A DNA stretch of 42,596 bases from Nitratireductor sp. (GTDB lineage: Bacteria; Pseudomonadota; Alphaproteobacteria; Rhizobiales; Rhizobiaceae). The notes under the pieces are model-generated. The model ran no database searches. It was not told where the DNA came from and saw nothing but the letters and a program-made list of their open reading frames with translations. The position numbers were made by a program, and so were the translations under genes. How positions within the stretch are numbered: position 1 is the first letter of the stretch; each line of letters starts with the position of its first letter. Of the stretch, positions 10,407 through 21,113 are shown one piece after another. The DNA lies in the NCBI GenBank assembly GCA_020441665.1, contig JAGRLT010000024.1:1-42596 (forward strand). The letters run 5' to 3'.

Positions 10407-10431
10407 CCGCGCCGAGGAAGGTTCGGCGCGG
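10407..10431. other. Inverted repeat in the presumed polA leader
   Basis: Nine-bp perfect arms, CCGCGCCGA (10407-10415) and TCGGCGCGG (10423-10431), around a 7-base loop, about 100 bases before the polA start. There is no U-run on either strand, so it is not an obvious terminator. It could be a 5' leader hairpin or a protein site. Confidence 0.4.
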
Positions 10432-10583
10432 AAAGTGACCCGGCGATGAAAGGCGTATTTCCGCGGTATTTGCCTTGGGAAACTTCCTTTCCGGCTGGAT
10501 TGCCGGTTGGATGGCTTTCTGACGGCCATGTGGTTGAACTGGCAAAATTACGGCCTCTTCGCATCCGTTGATCTGCTCGAAAG

Positions 10584-10601
10584 CTGTGAACGGGTTCACA
10601 G
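10584..10601. promoter_or_regulatory. 18-bp palindrome CTGTGAAC-GG-GTTCACAG, candidate operator
   Basis: Perfect 8-bp inverted repeat around a GG centre, in the spacer between divergent polA and the M20 peptidase gene and about 20-40 bases upstream of the proposed start of the candidate small RNA. The symmetry and spacing are typical of a dimeric helix-turn-helix regulator site. Confidence 0.5.
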
Positions 10602-10624
10602 TTCCGTCACACCTCGATGCTCTA

Positions 10625-10772
10625 ATCCGTACTGCGGATCGTGAATGTCCCCCCTCATATCCGCTCGAAAGCCGCGGGCGCCCAAGGCCTGGCGGCGCCA
10701 TCCTTCAGGGCTGTTCTGCTCCTTTACCCCCCAACCGCCGCGAGCAGGACAGCCCTGGGCTTTTCTCTTTCC
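10625..10772 (+). ncRNA. Candidate trans-acting small RNA beside polA (alpha-r7/Smr7C-like)
   Basis: The spacer between divergent polA and the M20 gene ends, on the plus strand, in a long hairpin with a U-rich tail (10706-10770) over 100 bases before the next start codon. A terminator there implies a separate transcript. Upstream sequence has C-rich stretches (GTCCCCCCTCAT near 10647, and TTTACCCCCCAACC in the terminator loop) of the kind rhizobial small RNAs use to cover ribosome sites. I recall that the alpha-r7 family (Smr7C) of Sinorhizobium lies next to a DNA polymerase gene, which fits this location. The 5' end is a guess: a poor -10-like CTCTAA lies at 10620-10625. No protein-coding signal is convincing here. 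Confidence 0.5.
10706..10770 (+). terminator. Long terminator hairpin of the candidate small RNA
   Basis: A 16-bp stem, left arm 10706-10721 (CAGGGCTGTTCTGCTC) and right arm 10742-10757 (GAGCAGGACAGCCCTG), fully paired with one G-U wobble, a 20-base loop, then GGCTTTTCTCTTT. This is strong evidence for RNA-level function. Confidence 0.75.
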
Positions 10773-10881
10773 CCCATCCCGCCCCGCCGGTTCGGTCGGA
10801 CGGCGTTTGCCGCCGCGGCTGCTTGCGTCGCGTCGCGGCGTGAGGCAATGTCGCCCCACACGCCAATTCTCCGGAGTTCCC

Positions 10882-12267
10882 ATGTCCTCTCTTTCCGCCG
10901 TCATGTCGCGCCTCGACAACGGATTCGATCATTCCCTCGAACACCTGTTCGACCTGCTGCGCATCCCCAGCATCTCCACCGATCCCGCCTACCGGAAGGA
11001 TTGCGCGGCGGCGGCCAAATGGCTGGCCGACGATCTGAAGTCGATCGGCTTTTCCGCCAGGGCGGTCAGGACGCCGGGCCATCCGATGGTGCTGGCCAAG
11101 CACCACAAGGCCAAGGGAGCGCCCACCGTTCTGTTTTACGGCCATTACGACGTGCAGCCGGTCGATCCGCTGAGCCTGTGGAACCATCCGCCCTTCGAGC
11201 CCAGGATTGTCAATGCTGCGACCGGCAGACAGATCGCCGGTCGCGGCACGTCCGACGACAAGGGCCAGCTGATGACCTTTGTCGAAGCCTGCCGCGCCTG
11301 GAAGGCCGAGACCGGCAACCTGCCGCTCAACGTCACCATCCTGTTCGAGGGCGAGGAGGAGTCCGGCTCGCCCTCGCTGGTGCCCTTCCTCAAGGAGTAC
11401 AGGAAGGAATTGCAGGCCGATATCGCCCTGGTCTGCGATACCGGCATGTGGGACCGTGAGACGCCCGCGATTTCGGCCGCCCTGCGCGGCCTTCTCGGCA
11501 TGGAACTGACCCTGCATGCGGCGAACCGGGACCTGCATTCGGGCATGTATGGTTCGGCGGCGCGCAATCCCATCCAGCTTCTGGCGACGATCCTGGCCGG
11601 CATGCGCGATGCCGAGGGCCGCGTCACCCTGCCGGGTTTCTACGACGGTGTGCCGGAACTGCCGGCGGCGCAATTGAAGCAGTGGAAGAAGCTCGGCTTC
11701 TCTGGCAAGGAATTTCTCGGCGAGGTCGGTCTGAAGATACCCGCCGGCGAGAAGGACCGTTCGGTGCTTGAAATGATCTGGGCGCGTCCGACCTTCGAGA
11801 TCAACGGCATTTATGGCGGCTATACCGGCGAGGGCTTCAAGACCGTCATTCCCGCCCAGGCCAGCGCCAAGGTCTCCTTCCGCCTGGTCGGTCGGCAGGA
11901 TCCGAAGAAGATCAAGCAGGCCTTCAAGAAATACGTCAAATCCTGCCTGCCCGCCGACTGCTCGGTGAGCTATCACGAGGAGGGCGATGGCAGCCCGGGC
12001 ATCCAGCTCGACATCGAGCGCCCGGCCGTCAGGCGCGCGGCGCAGGCCCTGAAGGATGAATGGGGCCGGGAAACCGCGCTCACCGCCATGGGCGGCTCGA
12101 TCCCCATTGTCGGCCATTTCCAGAACATTCTCGGCATGCAGTCCATGCTGACCGGTTTTGCACTGGACGATGACCGCATCCATTCGCCCAACGAAAAATA
12201 CCAGCTTGAAAGTTTCCGCAAGGGCCAACGCTCCTGGGCGCGCATCATCGGCGCGCTGGCGCAATAG
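10882..12267 (+). CDS. M20-family metallo-dipeptidase
   Basis: A 461-residue di-zinc peptidase of the M20 clan (ArgE/DapE/CNDP-like dipeptidases). Metal and catalytic residues are visible: HYD (H88, D90), RGTSDDKGQ with the bridging aspartate near 125-126, EGEEESGS with E158-E159, and CDTG with D186. The inserted dimerization domain includes HSGMYGSAARNP; the C-terminal HSPNEKY supplies the last histidine. It probably hydrolyses dipeptides or N-acyl amino acids in the cytosol; the substrate is unknown. The frame is open far upstream, but CCGGAG 5 bases before the ATG at 10882 marks this start. Confidence 0.92.
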   Translation: MSSLSAVMSRLDNGFDHSLEHLFDLLRIPSISTDPAYRKDCAAAAKWLADDLKSIGFSARAVRTPGHPMVLAKHHKAKGAPTVLFYGHYDVQPVDPLSLWNHPPFEPRIVNAATGRQIAGRGTSDDKGQLMTFVEACRAWKAETGNLPLNVTILFEGEEESGSPSLVPFLKEYRKELQADIALVCDTGMWDRETPAISAALRGLLGMELTLHAANRDLHSGMYGSAARNPIQLLATILAGMRDAEGRVTLPGFYDGVPELPAAQLKQWKKLGFSGKEFLGEVGLKIPAGEKDRSVLEMIWARPTFEINGIYGGYTGEGFKTVIPAQASAKVSFRLVGRQDPKKIKQAFKKYVKSCLPADCSVSYHEEGDGSPGIQLDIERPAVRRAAQALKDEWGRETALTAMGGSIPIVGHFQNILGMQSMLTGFALDDDRIHSPNEKYQLESFRKGQRSWARIIGALAQ

Positions 12268-12286
12268 GCCCGGAACTCCGCTAACT

Positions 12287-13408
12287 TCACTCCGCCGGAT
12301 GCAGCCGGATCTTTGCGGCGCCGGCGGCTTTCGGCTTGTCGATCCATGCCCAGGCCGGGCGATGGAACAGGAAGCGGCCCTGGCCGGTCCACCCGATCGC
12401 CAGATAGAGGATTACCGGTCCGCTCGCCGCCGCGATCATGGTGAGGAGCGAAACCGTGCCGATGTCGAGAAAGCCGGCGAATTTCAGCAGCAGGGTCCGC
12501 GTCACCGCCATCGGCAGGAAGAAGGCGAGATAGACGACGATCGAATTGCGGCCGAGATATTCGAGCAACCCCGTCCAGGAAAACCGCGACAGCAGAACCG
12601 AGCTGCAAATGATCGCCATGGCGCCCATGCCGCCCAGCGCCAGCGAGACAAAGGGCAGTTTCGAATAGCTCGCGAGGCCGAAGGCGGCGATGGAGCCGGG
12701 CACCGGCGCGAAGACCAGCGTGGCATTAGTGAGCGCCCACAGCGCGAGAAAGCCCAGCGCTTTCACGGGGTTTTCGCGAACCCAGGCGGCGATCGCGAAG
12801 ATCTGCGTCGCGAACAGATAGCCGGTGAGGAAATAGACATAGCGCGCGGCGAATTCGTCGATCATCAGCCAGCCCGAATGGATCGGCAGGATTTCGAAGA
12901 GCGCTGCGCTACCCCAGACGAAGTACCAGGGCAGCGTCCGGGTCAGCCGGGTGACGATGAAGAATACCGGCAGCATGTAGATGAACCACAGCGTGCCGAA
13001 GGGTTCGACGAAGGCCATCAGGTAATTGCCGGCAAGGTCCGCCGGCGTCTGCCCCTCGGCGAGCCAGCCCGGCGCCTTGAAGGCGAACTGGATCGTCAGC
13101 CACAGGACGTAGAAATAGAGGAAATGGACCACCTTGCGGTCGAGATAGCGCCGCCAGGGCCGGTCGATGACGAGGCCGAGAAACAGGCCGGAGATCATGA
13201 AGAAGTCCGGCATGCGGAAGGGCCGGGAAAATTCCACCACCAGGCCGAGCCAGCCGGTGGCGCCCGCGGCTTTTTCAACCCCCAGCGTCGAATGCATCAT
13301 CACCACCAGCAGGATGCAGATGCCCTTGGCATAATCGACCCAGTCGACACGGGCGCCGGTTCCATTGCCGGTCGGGTTGTGCGGCGATAGCGGTGCGGCA
13401 AAGGGCAT
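12287..13408 (-). CDS. Acyltransferase 3 family inner-membrane protein
   Basis: A 373-residue multi-pass membrane protein with about ten hydrophobic segments. The N-terminus has WVDYAKGICILLVVMMHS, the usual acyltransferase-3 opening with the conserved histidine (residue 39), and RMPDFFMISGLFLG follows, also typical. Relatives transfer acyl groups to sugars or glucans (OpgC, NodX-like, O-antigen acetylases). The acceptor here is unknown. GAGGAG lies 6 bases before the ATG. The gene is convergent with the M20 peptidase gene (19-bp gap) and divergent from the PBP1A gene. Confidence 0.88.
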   Translation of the reverse strand: MPFAAPLSPHNPTGNGTGARVDWVDYAKGICILLVVMMHSTLGVEKAAGATGWLGLVVEFSRPFRMPDFFMISGLFLGLVIDRPWRRYLDRKVVHFLYFYVLWLTIQFAFKAPGWLAEGQTPADLAGNYLMAFVEPFGTLWFIYMLPVFFIVTRLTRTLPWYFVWGSAALFEILPIHSGWLMIDEFAARYVYFLTGYLFATQIFAIAAWVRENPVKALGFLALWALTNATLVFAPVPGSIAAFGLASYSKLPFVSLALGGMGAMAIICSSVLLSRFSWTGLLEYLGRNSIVVYLAFFLPMAVTRTLLLKFAGFLDIGTVSLLTMIAAASGPVILYLAIGWTGQGRFLFHRPAWAWIDKPKAAGAAKIRLHPAE

Positions 13409-13748
13409 GATGGGCTCCTCGGGGTCCGGTCCTCTTGACGTGATGCCGCATCTTCCTTTGCCATCCTTGCCGCAAGCTTGCTGAATTCATTACAATTTTA
13501 GCGAAATGCCCGCTTTTCTCCGCTTTGGTAAACGCCATCACGCCTTGTCGGGCCATTTCTTTACCCCTCATTAAATAGCCTCATTTACATTTCACTCACC
13601 ATCGCGGCTTGGCGCGCGTCCTTGGCCTTCTTGCCGACGCAAAGCGCTGCCGGATGGCGCGTCAGACCCGGCGCCGCCGCCACACGACAACCAGCAACGC
13701 CACCAGCAGAACGGCTTCAGGCCGCGCACGGCATCAGGGAAGGGGATC
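13409..13748. other. 340-bp divergent spacer, acyltransferase gene / PBP1A gene
   Basis: The part 13480-13600 is clearly AT-richer than its surroundings and should contain both promoters. A short direct repeat CCTCATT occurs twice, at about 13567 and 13580. The 3' part (13600-13748) is GC-rich; AAGGGG just before the ATG at 13749 is the PBP1A ribosome site. I see no RNA gene or terminator in it. Confidence 0.4.
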
Positions 13749-16025
13749 ATGGCCGGAAGAAAACCGCCCCATACCCGTATCGAGGGCCGCATCGAACCCG
13801 GCTTTGGCGAGCCGGCGGCACGATCCTCCGGTCCGCGCATGGGCCCCGGCGAGCGCACCGCCGTGTCCGGCGCCAGCCCCAGGCCCGGTCGCGGCAAGCC
13901 GGCGCCGCGCGGCGGAAAATCGCGCTCCAGGGGCGGCGGCAAGGGACGCGCCCGACGCCCTTCCACCCGGCGGGGCCTGTTCGGCTTCGTCCGCTTTGCC
14001 GCCTATTGGGGCATGGTTCTCGGCATCTGGGGATTTCTCGGCTTGGTCGGCATCTTCGCCTGGTACGGCGCCCAGCTTCCCACCTCGGCAAGCTGGAAAG
14101 TGCCGGACCGCCCGCCTAATGCCCGCATCGTCTCGGTCGAGGGCAAGCTGATCGCCAATCGCGGCGTGACCGGCGGCGAATCCATGCCGCTCGACGAGAT
14201 GTCGCCCTATATTCCGATGGCGGTGATCGCCATCGAGGACCGGCGTTTCCAGTCCCATTTCGGCATTGATCCGCTCGGCATCGTCCGTGCCATGGCGGAA
14301 AATCTCTTTGCCGGCCGGCTGGTCCAGGGCGGTTCGACGCTGACCCAGCAGCTCGCCAAGAACCTGTTCCTCGAACCGCGGCGTGATCTCGAGCGCAAGG
14401 TGCAGGAGGCGATCATCGCCGTCTGGCTCGAGCAGAAATACACCAAGGACGAGATCCTCGAAGTCTATCTCAACCGCGTCTATTTCGGATCCGGCGCCTA
14501 TCGTGTCGATGCGGCGGCAAGGCGCTATTTCAACAAGTCCGCCCGCGACGTGAACCTGGCCGAGGCCGCATTGCTGGCCGGCCTCCTCAAGGCGCCGTCG
14601 GCCCTTTCGCCGGCCAAGAATCCGAAAGGCGCCGAAGAGCGCGCCCAGGTCGTGCTCGGCGCCATGCGCCGCGAGGGTTTCGTCACCGACCGGGAAGTCG
14701 CAGCCGCGCTCTCGCTCGAGGCCAAGCAGGCCAAGCGCTACTGGACCGGCTCCGAGCACTATGTCGCCGACATGGTGATGAAGCAGTTGCACAACATTGT
14801 CGGCGATCTGAAGGGCGATGTGATCGTCGATACCACCATCGATCTCGATCTGCAGAAGCGCGCCGGCCAGCTGATCAAACAGGCGATCGCCGAAAACGGT
14901 GAAAAGCGCAAGGTTTCCCAGGGCGCGCTGGTTTCGATGGACGGCACGGGCGCGGTGCGCGCGCTGGTCGGCGGGGTCGAATATGCCGACAGCCAGTTCA
15001 ACCGCGCGGTCGATGCCAGGCGCCAGCCGGGCTCCGCCTTCAAGCCCGTGGTCTATCTCGCCGCGATCGAAGCCGGCCTCAATCCTCAAACCGTTCGCGT
15101 CGACCGGCCGGTGACGATCGGCACCTGGTCGCCGGAAAACTATGACCACAAGTTCCGCGGTCCCGTCACCCTTTCGGAAGCCCTGTCGCAGTCGCTCAAC
15201 ACCATTGCCGCCCAGCTGGTCGCCGAGACCGGGCCCGCCAAGGTGATCGAGGCGGCCCACCGTCTCGGCATCGACGGCAAGCTTGCCCGCAATGCCTCGA
15301 TCGCGCTCGGCACGTCGGAAGTCAGCCTGATCGATCTCACCTCCGCCTATACGCCGTTCTCCAATGGCGGCTATCTGGCCGAGCCTTTCCTGATCAAGCG
15401 CATCGTCACCCGCGACGGCAAGGTGCTCTACGAGCGCAACGCGCCCGCCGCACCGCTGGTCGTCAATCCGCTGGCCGTCGGCATGATGAACGAAATGCTC
15501 GAGCGCGCCGTCAGCGAGGGAACCGGCAGGAAGGCCAATTTCAAGGGCTGGCAGGTTGCCGGCAAGACCGGCACGACGCAGAATTCCCGCGATGCCTGGT
15601 TTGTCGGCTATACCGCCAATCTCGTCACCGGCGTGTGGTTCGGCAATGACGACGGCAAGCCGACGGCGAAGCTCACCGGCGGCTCGCTGCCGGCCGAGAC
15701 CTTCCGCGCCTTCATGGAGGCCGCTCACAAGGGCGTGCCGGTGGCAGCCCTTCCCGGCTATGGCGTTCCTCAAACGGTGTCCTCCATCCCGAGCCCCCGT
15801 CCGCAAAGCGGCTTCGTGGAGAATTCGCCGCCGGCCGGCCGGTTGCCGGCAATGAACGCCGCGCCTTCGGCCAGCCGCGACCAGGGCGTGGCGCAGGTCG
15901 CCGCGCCCGCACGCAAACCGCTGTCGGAGGTCGGCGGCGCCCCGGTTCCAGGAAAGAATGTCGGCCAGAGCGGTCAGCAGCGTCCCAGGCCGCGCAACAT
16001 CTTCGAACTGCTGCTGGGCGGCTGA
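13749..16025 (+). CDS. Bifunctional penicillin-binding protein 1A (class A PBP)
   Basis: A 758-residue class A PBP. A basic Gly/Arg/Pro-rich cytosolic tail (1-75) precedes one membrane anchor (about 82-106). The GT51 glycosyltransferase domain has the catalytic glutamate E163 in AIEDRRFQSHFG and GGSTLTQQLAKN (194-205). The transpeptidase domain has SxxK at S429-K432 (GSAFKP), SLN at 482-484 and KTGT from K606. All three penicillin-fold motifs are intact. It polymerises and cross-links peptidoglycan on the outer face of the inner membrane. The C-terminal 100 residues are Pro/Ser-rich and probably disordered. The length is within the normal PBP1A range. Confidence 0.95.
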   Translation: MAGRKPPHTRIEGRIEPGFGEPAARSSGPRMGPGERTAVSGASPRPGRGKPAPRGGKSRSRGGGKGRARRPSTRRGLFGFVRFAAYWGMVLGIWGFLGLVGIFAWYGAQLPTSASWKVPDRPPNARIVSVEGKLIANRGVTGGESMPLDEMSPYIPMAVIAIEDRRFQSHFGIDPLGIVRAMAENLFAGRLVQGGSTLTQQLAKNLFLEPRRDLERKVQEAIIAVWLEQKYTKDEILEVYLNRVYFGSGAYRVDAAARRYFNKSARDVNLAEAALLAGLLKAPSALSPAKNPKGAEERAQVVLGAMRREGFVTDREVAAALSLEAKQAKRYWTGSEHYVADMVMKQLHNIVGDLKGDVIVDTTIDLDLQKRAGQLIKQAIAENGEKRKVSQGALVSMDGTGAVRALVGGVEYADSQFNRAVDARRQPGSAFKPVVYLAAIEAGLNPQTVRVDRPVTIGTWSPENYDHKFRGPVTLSEALSQSLNTIAAQLVAETGPAKVIEAAHRLGIDGKLARNASIALGTSEVSLIDLTSAYTPFSNGGYLAEPFLIKRIVTRDGKVLYERNAPAAPLVVNPLAVGMMNEMLERAVSEGTGRKANFKGWQVAGKTGTTQNSRDAWFVGYTANLVTGVWFGNDDGKPTAKLTGGSLPAETFRAFMEAAHKGVPVAALPGYGVPQTVSSIPSPRPQSGFVENSPPAGRLPAMNAAPSASRDQGVAQVAAPARKPLSEVGGAPVPGKNVGQSGQQRPRPRNIFELLLGG

Positions 16026-16055
16026 CACGCTCGATATGCGCTTTGATGGCTGGGC

Positions 16056-16460
16056 TTACGCCGCACTATCCTCGACAATGCGCAGCGTGCTGTTGCAGCG
16101 GGCGACCGGCATGTCCTCGCCATCCTGCCAGCAATGGACGCTGAGAAAGGCGACGCGGCGGGCGATGCGCTCTATCCGCGCCCGGGCGAAGAGGTCGGCA
16201 TCCTTGGTGACCCGCATATAATCGATCGCGGTGGTCACGACCCCGACCCTGGCACCGAGGCCCTTTTCGGCCAGCGCGTATTCGAGCGACCGGATGGCGG
16301 CGTGCTCCATCAGCGCGCCGACCACGCCGCCATGAACGGAGCGGATCAGCGGGTTTCCGAGATGATGTTCCTGAAAGGCGACCCGCCACAGATCCGGGCT
16401 GTCGGTGGCGCGGATGGCGAGCCAGGCTTCGGCGGGGGAAGGGGAAGTATCGGCGCTCAT
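16056..16460 (-). CDS. PaaI-like hotdog-fold thioesterase (second of a pair)
   Basis: A 134-residue hotdog protein. HLGNPLIRSVHGGVVGALMEHA resembles the PaaI-type HGG-containing active-site helix, and the ending DGEDMPVARCNSTLRIV is the last strand. Family members hydrolyse acyl-CoA thioesters in the cytosol; the substrate is unknown. Its start overlaps the stop of the preceding hotdog gene by the 4-base ATGA, so the two are translationally coupled and may form a heteromer. It is convergent with the PBP1A gene (30-bp gap). Confidence 0.85.
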   Translation of the reverse strand: MSADTSPSPAEAWLAIRATDSPDLWRVAFQEHHLGNPLIRSVHGGVVGALMEHAAIRSLEYALAEKGLGARVGVVTTAIDYMRVTKDADLFARARIERIARRVAFLSVHCWQDGEDMPVARCNSTLRIVEDSAA

Positions 16461-16930
16461 ATCCGGCTCTCCTTGCCATTGCCCTCATCTTGGCCCTTGT
16501 CCCGGCTGCGGATCGACGTGCCCCGCGTGCCGATCATGAACGTGCCCGAGGCGATGGCGATCGGTGTTCCGTCGGCATCCCAGAGCGTACCGTTGACATA
16601 GGCAAGATCGTTGTGGACCGAGACGCAGACCGCTTCGCCATGGATCGCCTCTGCGGCCAGCGGCGAGCGCAGATGGTTGACGGTCAGGCCGACAGTGGCG
16701 ATCGGAACGAGCTTTTCGAGCCTGCCCATGACCGAGCCGCCCATGATCGAGTCGAGCAGGATGGTGGCGAAGGCGGGATGCAGCGTTCCGGCGGCGGCAT
16801 CTTGCACGAGGCCGTCATAGGCGGCGAGCCGCACCTTGACCACCGTGCCGCTCGAACCGGCGAAATCGGCCTTGATCCGGCCGGCCAGTGGATGATGGCT
16901 GGAAAAGAAGACTTCAATCGGATGGGACAT
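16457..16930 (-). CDS. PaaI-like hotdog-fold thioesterase (first of a pair)
   Basis: A 157-residue hotdog-fold protein with LHPAFATILLDSIMG as the central helix and VGLTVNHLRSPLAAEAIHGE as the strand that follows. In this copy the usual HGG is replaced by LHPAF, so the active site may differ from its partner's. A charged, probably disordered C-terminus (SRDKGQDEGNGKES) follows. It overlaps the downstream hotdog gene by ATGA. The function is inferred only at family level. Confidence 0.82.
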   Translation of the reverse strand: MSHPIEVFFSSHHPLAGRIKADFAGSSGTVVKVRLAAYDGLVQDAAAGTLHPAFATILLDSIMGGSVMGRLEKLVPIATVGLTVNHLRSPLAAEAIHGEAVCVSVHNDLAYVNGTLWDADGTPIAIASGTFMIGTRGTSIRSRDKGQDEGNGKESRI

Positions 16931-16999
16931 GGGTCACGAAACATCAAACGGGGCAAAAGGGGTTTTGGCAGAGTATTGACCTGCTCGTAAACGTCAATA

Positions 17000-17014
17000 G
17001 GGCGAAAATCGCCC
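17000..17014. other. Short perfect hairpin GGGCGA-AAA-TCGCCC upstream of the hotdog pair
   Basis: Six-bp arms around an AAA loop, about 70 bases before the first hotdog start. The plus strand continues GTTTCG, too weak for a confident terminator. The rest of the spacer 16931-17178 shows nothing recognisable. Confidence 0.3.
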
Positions 17015-17178
17015 GTTTCGGCGTCGCAGAGCCTTGAAAGGCGACCGGCCTTGCCGCGGCTCCGCTCCTGAAACCGAACGATTTTCATCCCTGCCGCGCA
17101 CCAATCCTGAATGTCGATACAGCCTAAAGCCCGTCAGCGCTGTTTCCCGCCATAGGGCCGGCCCGGCCCCGCCACGGT

Positions 17179-17820
17179 TCAGTGGGCTTTCGACATATCG
17201 CCCAGAACGCGCTTCTCGGCGACGGTCGAATCGGCGTTGAGACGGTAGACCATCGGCACGCCGGTGGCGAGGTTGAGCTTGGTGATCTCGTCCTTCGACA
17301 GCCGGTCGAGCACCATGACCAGCGAGCGCAGCGAATTGCCATGGGCGGCAACCAGCACGGTCTGGCCGGCAAGCACGCGCGGCAGGATTTCCTGGAGATA
17401 ATAGGGCCACACCCGGGCGCCGGTATCGCGCAGGGATTCGCCCTCCTCGCCCGGCGGCGGCACGTCATAGGAGCGGCGCCAGATATGGACCTGTTCCTCA
17501 CCCCATCTTTCGCGGGCATCGTCCTTGTCGAGGCCGGCGAGATCGCCGTAATTGCGCTCGTTGAGCGCCTGGTCGTGGATCGTTTCGAGACCGCTCTGGC
17601 CGACCTCGTCCAGAATGATCCGGCAGGTCTTTTCGGCGCGTTGCAACACGCTGGTAAAGGCGATGTCGAAGACGATGCCCGCTTCCCTCAGCACCCGGCC
17701 CCCCTCATGGGCCTCGGCGACGCCCTGCTCGGTCAGGTCGGGATCGCGCCAGCCGGTAAACAGGTTTTTCAGGTTCCACTCGCTCTGGCCGTGACGGACC
17801 AGCACCATCGTTCCACTCAT
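17179..17820 (-). CDS. gpmA: 2,3-bisphosphoglycerate-dependent phosphoglycerate mutase
   Basis: A 213-residue histidine phosphatase fold enzyme. [10 protein letters not shown] holds the phosphorylated H10; [21 protein letters not shown] and VAAHGNSLR supply the other active-site residues of cofactor-dependent GpmA. It interconverts 3- and 2-phosphoglycerate in glycolysis. The length matches the short alphaproteobacterial form, which lacks the C-terminal tail of E. coli GpmA. An in-frame TTG at 17829 is possible, but the ATG at 17820 is preferred; GGAGG lies about 11 bases upstream. It follows dapB by 24 bases. Confidence 0.95.
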   Translation of the reverse strand: MSGTMVLVRHGQSEWNLKNLFTGWRDPDLTEQGVAEAHEGGRVLREAGIVFDIAFTSVLQRAEKTCRIILDEVGQSGLETIHDQALNERNYGDLAGLDKDDARERWGEEQVHIWRRSYDVPPPGEEGESLRDTGARVWPYYLQEILPRVLAGQTVLVAAHGNSLRSLVMVLDRLSKDEITKLNLATGVPMVYRLNADSTVAEKRVLGDMSKAH

Positions 17821-17844
17821 TGTTCCCAAACCCTCCGAATTGAT

Positions 17845-18647
17845 TCAGTCGTCAAGACCCAGCACATCGCGCATGGAATAAAGGCCGGGATTGCGGCCCT
17901 TGGCCCAGCGCGCCGCGGTCAGCGCGCCATGGGCGAAATTCATCCGGTCCTGGGCGATGTGGGAGAGTTCGATCCGCTCGCCCTCGCCCGCAAAGATCAC
18001 CGAATGTTCGCCGACCACCGAGCCGCCGCGCAGCGTGGCGAAGCCGATCGAGCCCTGCTGGCGCGCGCCGGTATGGCCGTCGCGCACCCTGACGCTGTTT
18101 GCGGCAAGCCCGATGCCGCGCCCGTCCGCCGCCGCCTGGCCGAGCAGCAGCGCCGTACCCGAGGGCGCATCGACCTTGTGCCTGTGATGCATTTCGACGA
18201 CCTCGATGTCGAAGTCGGCGGGCCCGAGCGCCCGGGCCGCCTTTTCGACCAGCACCGAAAGCAGGTTGACGCCCAGGCTCATATTGCCGGACTTGACGAT
18301 GGTGGCGTGGCGGGCGGCAGCGGCGATGGCCGCTTCGTCTTCCGCGCTGCAGCCGGTGGTGCCGATGACGTGAACGATGCGCGCCTGCGCCGCATAGCCG
18401 GCAAAGGCGACGGTGGCGGAAGGCGATGTGAAATCGACAACGCCGTCGGCGCTGGCGAGGGCGGCAAGCGGATCGGACGTGATCGCGACACCGAGCGGGC
18501 CGATGCCGGCAATCTCGCCCGCGTCGCGACCGAGCAGCGCATTGCCCTCCCGCTCAAGTGCCGCATGCAGTGCGAGATCGCCGCTTGCATGGATCGCGCG
18601 GATCAGCGACTGGCCCATGCGGCCCGAAGCGCCGGTAACAACAAGCT

Positions 18648-18651
<4 letters not shown>
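17845..18651 (-). CDS. dapB: 4-hydroxy-tetrahydrodipicolinate reductase
   Basis: A 268-residue DapB. The nucleotide-binding GASGRMG is at residues 7-13, and the catalytic signature is [18 protein letters not shown]. It reduces hydroxy-tetrahydrodipicolinate with NAD(P)H in the lysine and meso-diaminopimelate pathway, in the cytosol. The start overlaps the stop of the upstream ABC exporter by the 4-base ATGA, so translation is coupled. The downstream neighbour is gpmA. Confidence 0.96.
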
Positions 18652-20717
<2,066 letters not shown>

Positions 20718-21113
20718 GGCCGGTAATGGCGAAACCCTGTGCGGCGGATGGTTCTTCGCGCCGTGCGGCGCCTACATAGCGAACCTGCCCGGATTTGCCT
20801 AGGCCGTATTCGCCGCAGCCCGCAGGGGTCCAAGGGTCATTGTCGTGACCGGGAAAATAGCGACTGGCGCACCAAGATTCCAGTAGGCAAGGACGGAAAA
20901 ACCATGCAACACTGCCGCCATGGCCTAGCCGGCGGGCCGCGCAGGGGCGGCGCGGCAGATCGCATGGCGGGCAATTTCGCGGCGCGTCCGGGTCCCTTCA
21001 CGCTGGATGCCGCCGCGATGTGAGCCGATACAGGCGCGCGCCGGTACGGGCTATGAGCCGGTAGAAGGGATCCGGTCCCGTACAAGGATGACAACTACCA
21101 ACAGGGAAAACTG
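20718..21113. other. 396-bp divergent spacer, ABC exporter gene / BMP-type binding protein gene
   Basis: It should hold both promoters, but I cannot point to convincing -35/-10 pairs. A 7-bp hairpin GCCGCGC-7-GCGCGGC lies at 20936-20956. A GGGAAAA ribosome-site-like run precedes the ATG at 21114. Short frames here lack coding character, and no purine-riboswitch-like core was seen. Confidence 0.35.

Noticed and set aside
10645-10881. N-terminal extension of the M20 peptidase
   Set aside because: The frame is open, but it runs through the small RNA terminator hairpin and lacks a ribosome site; CCGGAG before 10882 fits the family start.
13734-16028. Very long open frame antisense to the PBP1A gene (also opposite mutS at 24908-27520 and opposite the AAA+ gene at 725-1945)
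   Set aside because: These are by-products of high GC content. The opposite strands carry intact catalytic motifs, and the antisense products match no family I know.
16994-17178. Coding gene in the spacer between the hotdog pair and gpmA
   Set aside because: Open frames here continue into the antisense or other frames of gpmA and show no ribosome site or family resemblance.
20718-21113. Purine riboswitch before the BMP-type gene
   Set aside because: BMP proteins often bind nucleosides, so I looked, but no three-way junction core or terminator/anti-terminator pair is visible.
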